Source: Meiothermus sp. QL-1
GTDB lineage: Bacteria; Deinococcota; Deinococci; Deinococcales; Thermaceae
Length of the DNA stretch: 64,000 nt
Assembly: GCF_003351145.1 (NCBI RefSeq)
Contig: NZ_QQSV01000006.1
Span: 62,001 to 126,000 of the forward strand
Direction of reading: 5' to 3'
The notes under the pieces were generated by a model. The model did not search any database, was not told the DNA's origin, and saw only the letters and a program-made list of their open reading frames with translations. Positions 63,033 to 64,000 of this stretch are shown here, in pieces. The translations under genes were made by a program, and so were the position numbers. Every line of letters begins with the position of its first letter. The stretch's first letter is position 1.

Positions 63033-63305
63033 ATGGGCCGCGCTGCACCCGACCTCGAGACCCGCAGCCGCATCATCAACCGCCTCAAGCGGTTGGAAGG
63101 GCAGGTGCGGGGGTTACAGAAGATGGTGGAGGAAGACCGGGAGTGCCACGAGATACTGACGTTGCTCTCGGGCATTCGGAACGCGCTGGAGGCCACCGGT
63201 GAGCTGATTTTAGAGGCCTACCTGGAGGAGTGCCGCGCCGATCTGGCCAAGGGGCAGGGGGATACCAAGGCCATTGTGCAGGCGGTGCGCCTGCTGCGCA
63301 GGTAG
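63033..63305 (+). CDS. CsoR/CstR-family thiol- or metal-sensing repressor
   Basis: 90 residues, the full length of this all-helical family. RLKRLEGQVRGLQKMVEEDRECHEIL is the DNA-contact helix pair, ending with Cys38. The classical copper site is Cys-His-Cys; here the spacing gives Cys38, Tyr63 and Cys67, so the metal-ligand His is lost while both Cys remain, as in the persulfide sensor CstR (Cys31/Cys60, same 29-residue spacing). It probably senses reactive sulfur species rather than Cu(I). A TAAGAT element precedes the ATG by 12 nt. Target genes are not adjacent. Confidence 0.85.
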   Translation: MGRAAPDLETRSRIINRLKRLEGQVRGLQKMVEEDRECHEILTLLSGIRNALEATGELILEAYLEECRADLAKGQGDTKAIVQAVRLLRR

Positions 63306-63306
63306 C

Positions 63307-63741
63307 CTAACTCTCCCGCACCACCAGCACCGGTTTGGGGCTTTTTTGCAGCACCTTCTGGGTTACCGAGCCCAGAAGCAGTCGGTCCAAGCCGGTGCGG
63401 CCGTGGGTGCCCATCACCACCAGGTCGTGCTGCTGGGCCTCTTCCACGATTACCTGGGCTGGGCTGCCCTCTTTGAGCTGGCTTTTAACCGGCACCCCCA
63501 GGTACTGGGCGAAGCCCTCGGCCCGCTCCAGGGCCTCTCGCCCCACGGCCTCCAGGTCGCGGCTTAGCGCGGGGTAGTAGGGGAGGGCCTCGGGGCCGAT
63601 GGGGATGCGCACCAGGACCGGCTCTACCACGTACAGCAGGGTCGCCTCGGCTCGAAGGCTTCGGGCCAGCTCGAGGCCAGCCTTGACCGCGGCCTCGCTT
63701 GGGGCGCTTCCGTCGGTGGGAATAAGGATGCGGTGGTACAC
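63307..63741 (-). CDS. Universal stress protein UspA family
   Basis: 144 residues. RILIPTDGSAPSEAAVKAGLELA at the start and the ATP-binding G-2x-G-9x-G(S/T) pattern near the end (VMGTHGRTGLDRLLLGSVTQKVL), so it belongs to the nucleotide-binding Usp branch. Convergent with the CsoR-type gene, one base apart. Role: stress survival, details unknown. Confidence 0.94.
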   Translation of the reverse strand: MYHRILIPTDGSAPSEAAVKAGLELARSLRAEATLLYVVEPVLVRIPIGPEALPYYPALSRDLEAVGREALERAEGFAQYLGVPVKSQLKEGSPAQVIVEEAQQHDLVVMGTHGRTGLDRLLLGSVTQKVLQKSPKPVLVVRES

Positions 63742-63895
63742 GCCCCATCATACTAGGGCCTCGCGAGCCGGCCAGGAGCATAGGGCATCTAAGCCTTATG
63801 GTGCGGGTGGGGCTTTCAGGCCTGCTGCCATGGTCGCCGGGCTGCCTGGGCCTCTGGACCGCGGTGCTGGTTTTATTGCCTACCCTAATAAGAGC
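63742..63895. other. Intergenic gap at the right edge
   Basis: 154 bp without a convincing gene. A short plus-strand frame from 63799 is not supported by composition or a ribosome site. It includes the upstream region of uspA and the downstream region of the partial gene at the edge. Confidence 0.5.
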
Positions 63896-64000
63896 TCAGC
63901 GCGAGTACGACCAGGCCACAACCTGCCCGTCCCGATAGGGCATCACCCCGTGGAAGGGACGGGGGTCCTGGTCGAAGACCAGGGGCAGGAAGTAGCGGTC
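63896..64000 (-). CDS. 3' end of an unidentified gene (cut by window edge)
   Basis: The last 34 codons and TGA stop of a leftward gene: DRYFLPLVFDQDPRPFHGVM then PYRDGQVVAWSYSR. Composition and codon use are those of a real protein and the frame is open to the edge. The fragment is too short to name. Confidence 0.45.
   Translation of the reverse strand, partial: DRYFLPLVFDQDPRPFHGVMPYRDGQVVAWSYSR

Overview
The window looks like the replication-origin region of a GC-rich thermophile of the Deinococcus-Thermus group, most likely Meiothermus or a close relative in the Thermaceae. The reasons are the gene order parB-parA-rsmG-mnmG / dnaA-oriC-dnaN-eno-pyk, two SLH-coiled-coil-beta-barrel envelope proteins of the Thermus/Deinococcus SlpA type, strong G/C third-position bias, and many start codons preceded by a -10 hexamer only 6-8 nt upstream (leaderless transcription). 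The species call is inference; no rRNA gene is present.

Layout. 1-9.9 kb is a catabolic island: a minus-strand operon with a two-subunit UxaA/SuyAB-type lyase, a D-2-hydroxyacid dehydrogenase, an Ldh2-family dehydrogenase, a CUT1-type sugar ABC importer without its ATPase, a fucose-isomerase-like protein and the start of one more gene. It faces a divergent FadR-type GntR regulator, with a palindrome over the operon's -10 element, and a YtcJ-type amidohydrolase follows. 9.9-14.3 kb holds a frameshifted lipoprotein gene, tRNA-Trp, an AidB-like acyl-CoA dehydrogenase, threonine aldolase, a small conserved protein and a GDPD phosphodiesterase. 14.3-17.4 kb carries a bPH-like membrane protein, comEA and comEC (DNA uptake). 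17.4-27.2 kb is the origin: parBA, rsmG and mnmG leftward, dnaA rightward, then a compact oriC with nine perfect and three near-perfect DnaA boxes, a DnaA-trio tract and an AT-rich unwinding element, then dnaN, eno and pyk. 27.2-31.2 kb has glmS, whose long leader resembles a divergent glmS ribozyme, and a solitary N6-adenine methyltransferase. 31.2-34 kb is the main SlpA-type protein with a strong promoter, structured leader and strong terminator.

34-51.5 kb is mostly housekeeping: M3 oligopeptidase, an ABC-2 permease, an OpgC acyltransferase, nrdR with a degenerate SDR, a GAF/HD-GYP c-di-GMP phosphodiesterase, an inositol-monophosphatase-family protein, HrpB helicase, two tiny proteins, a LysM-NlpC/P60 hydrolase, a second SLH protein, an MFS transporter, pgi and hrcA. 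51.4-53.4 kb is an amt-PII pair behind an unusually AT-rich promoter. 53.4-64 kb holds the ABC-2 ATPase, pdxH, a phosphoribosyltransferase, ppa, an outer-membrane protein plus LolA-like pair, a HAD phosphatase, a second MFS transporter, tRNA-Glu and tRNA-Gln separated by a long hairpin, an uncharacterised two-gene unit (206 and 584 aa), a CsoR/CstR-type sensor, a UspA protein and a partial gene at the right edge.

No insertion sequence, prophage, CRISPR array or rRNA gene was seen. The item most likely to hide undescribed biology is the left-edge operon. Its lyase plus two-dehydrogenase set matches the sulfolactate racemisation and desulfonation module (SuyAB, SlcC, ComC), but it is joined to a sugar importer and an isomerase. 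The glmS leader comes next.
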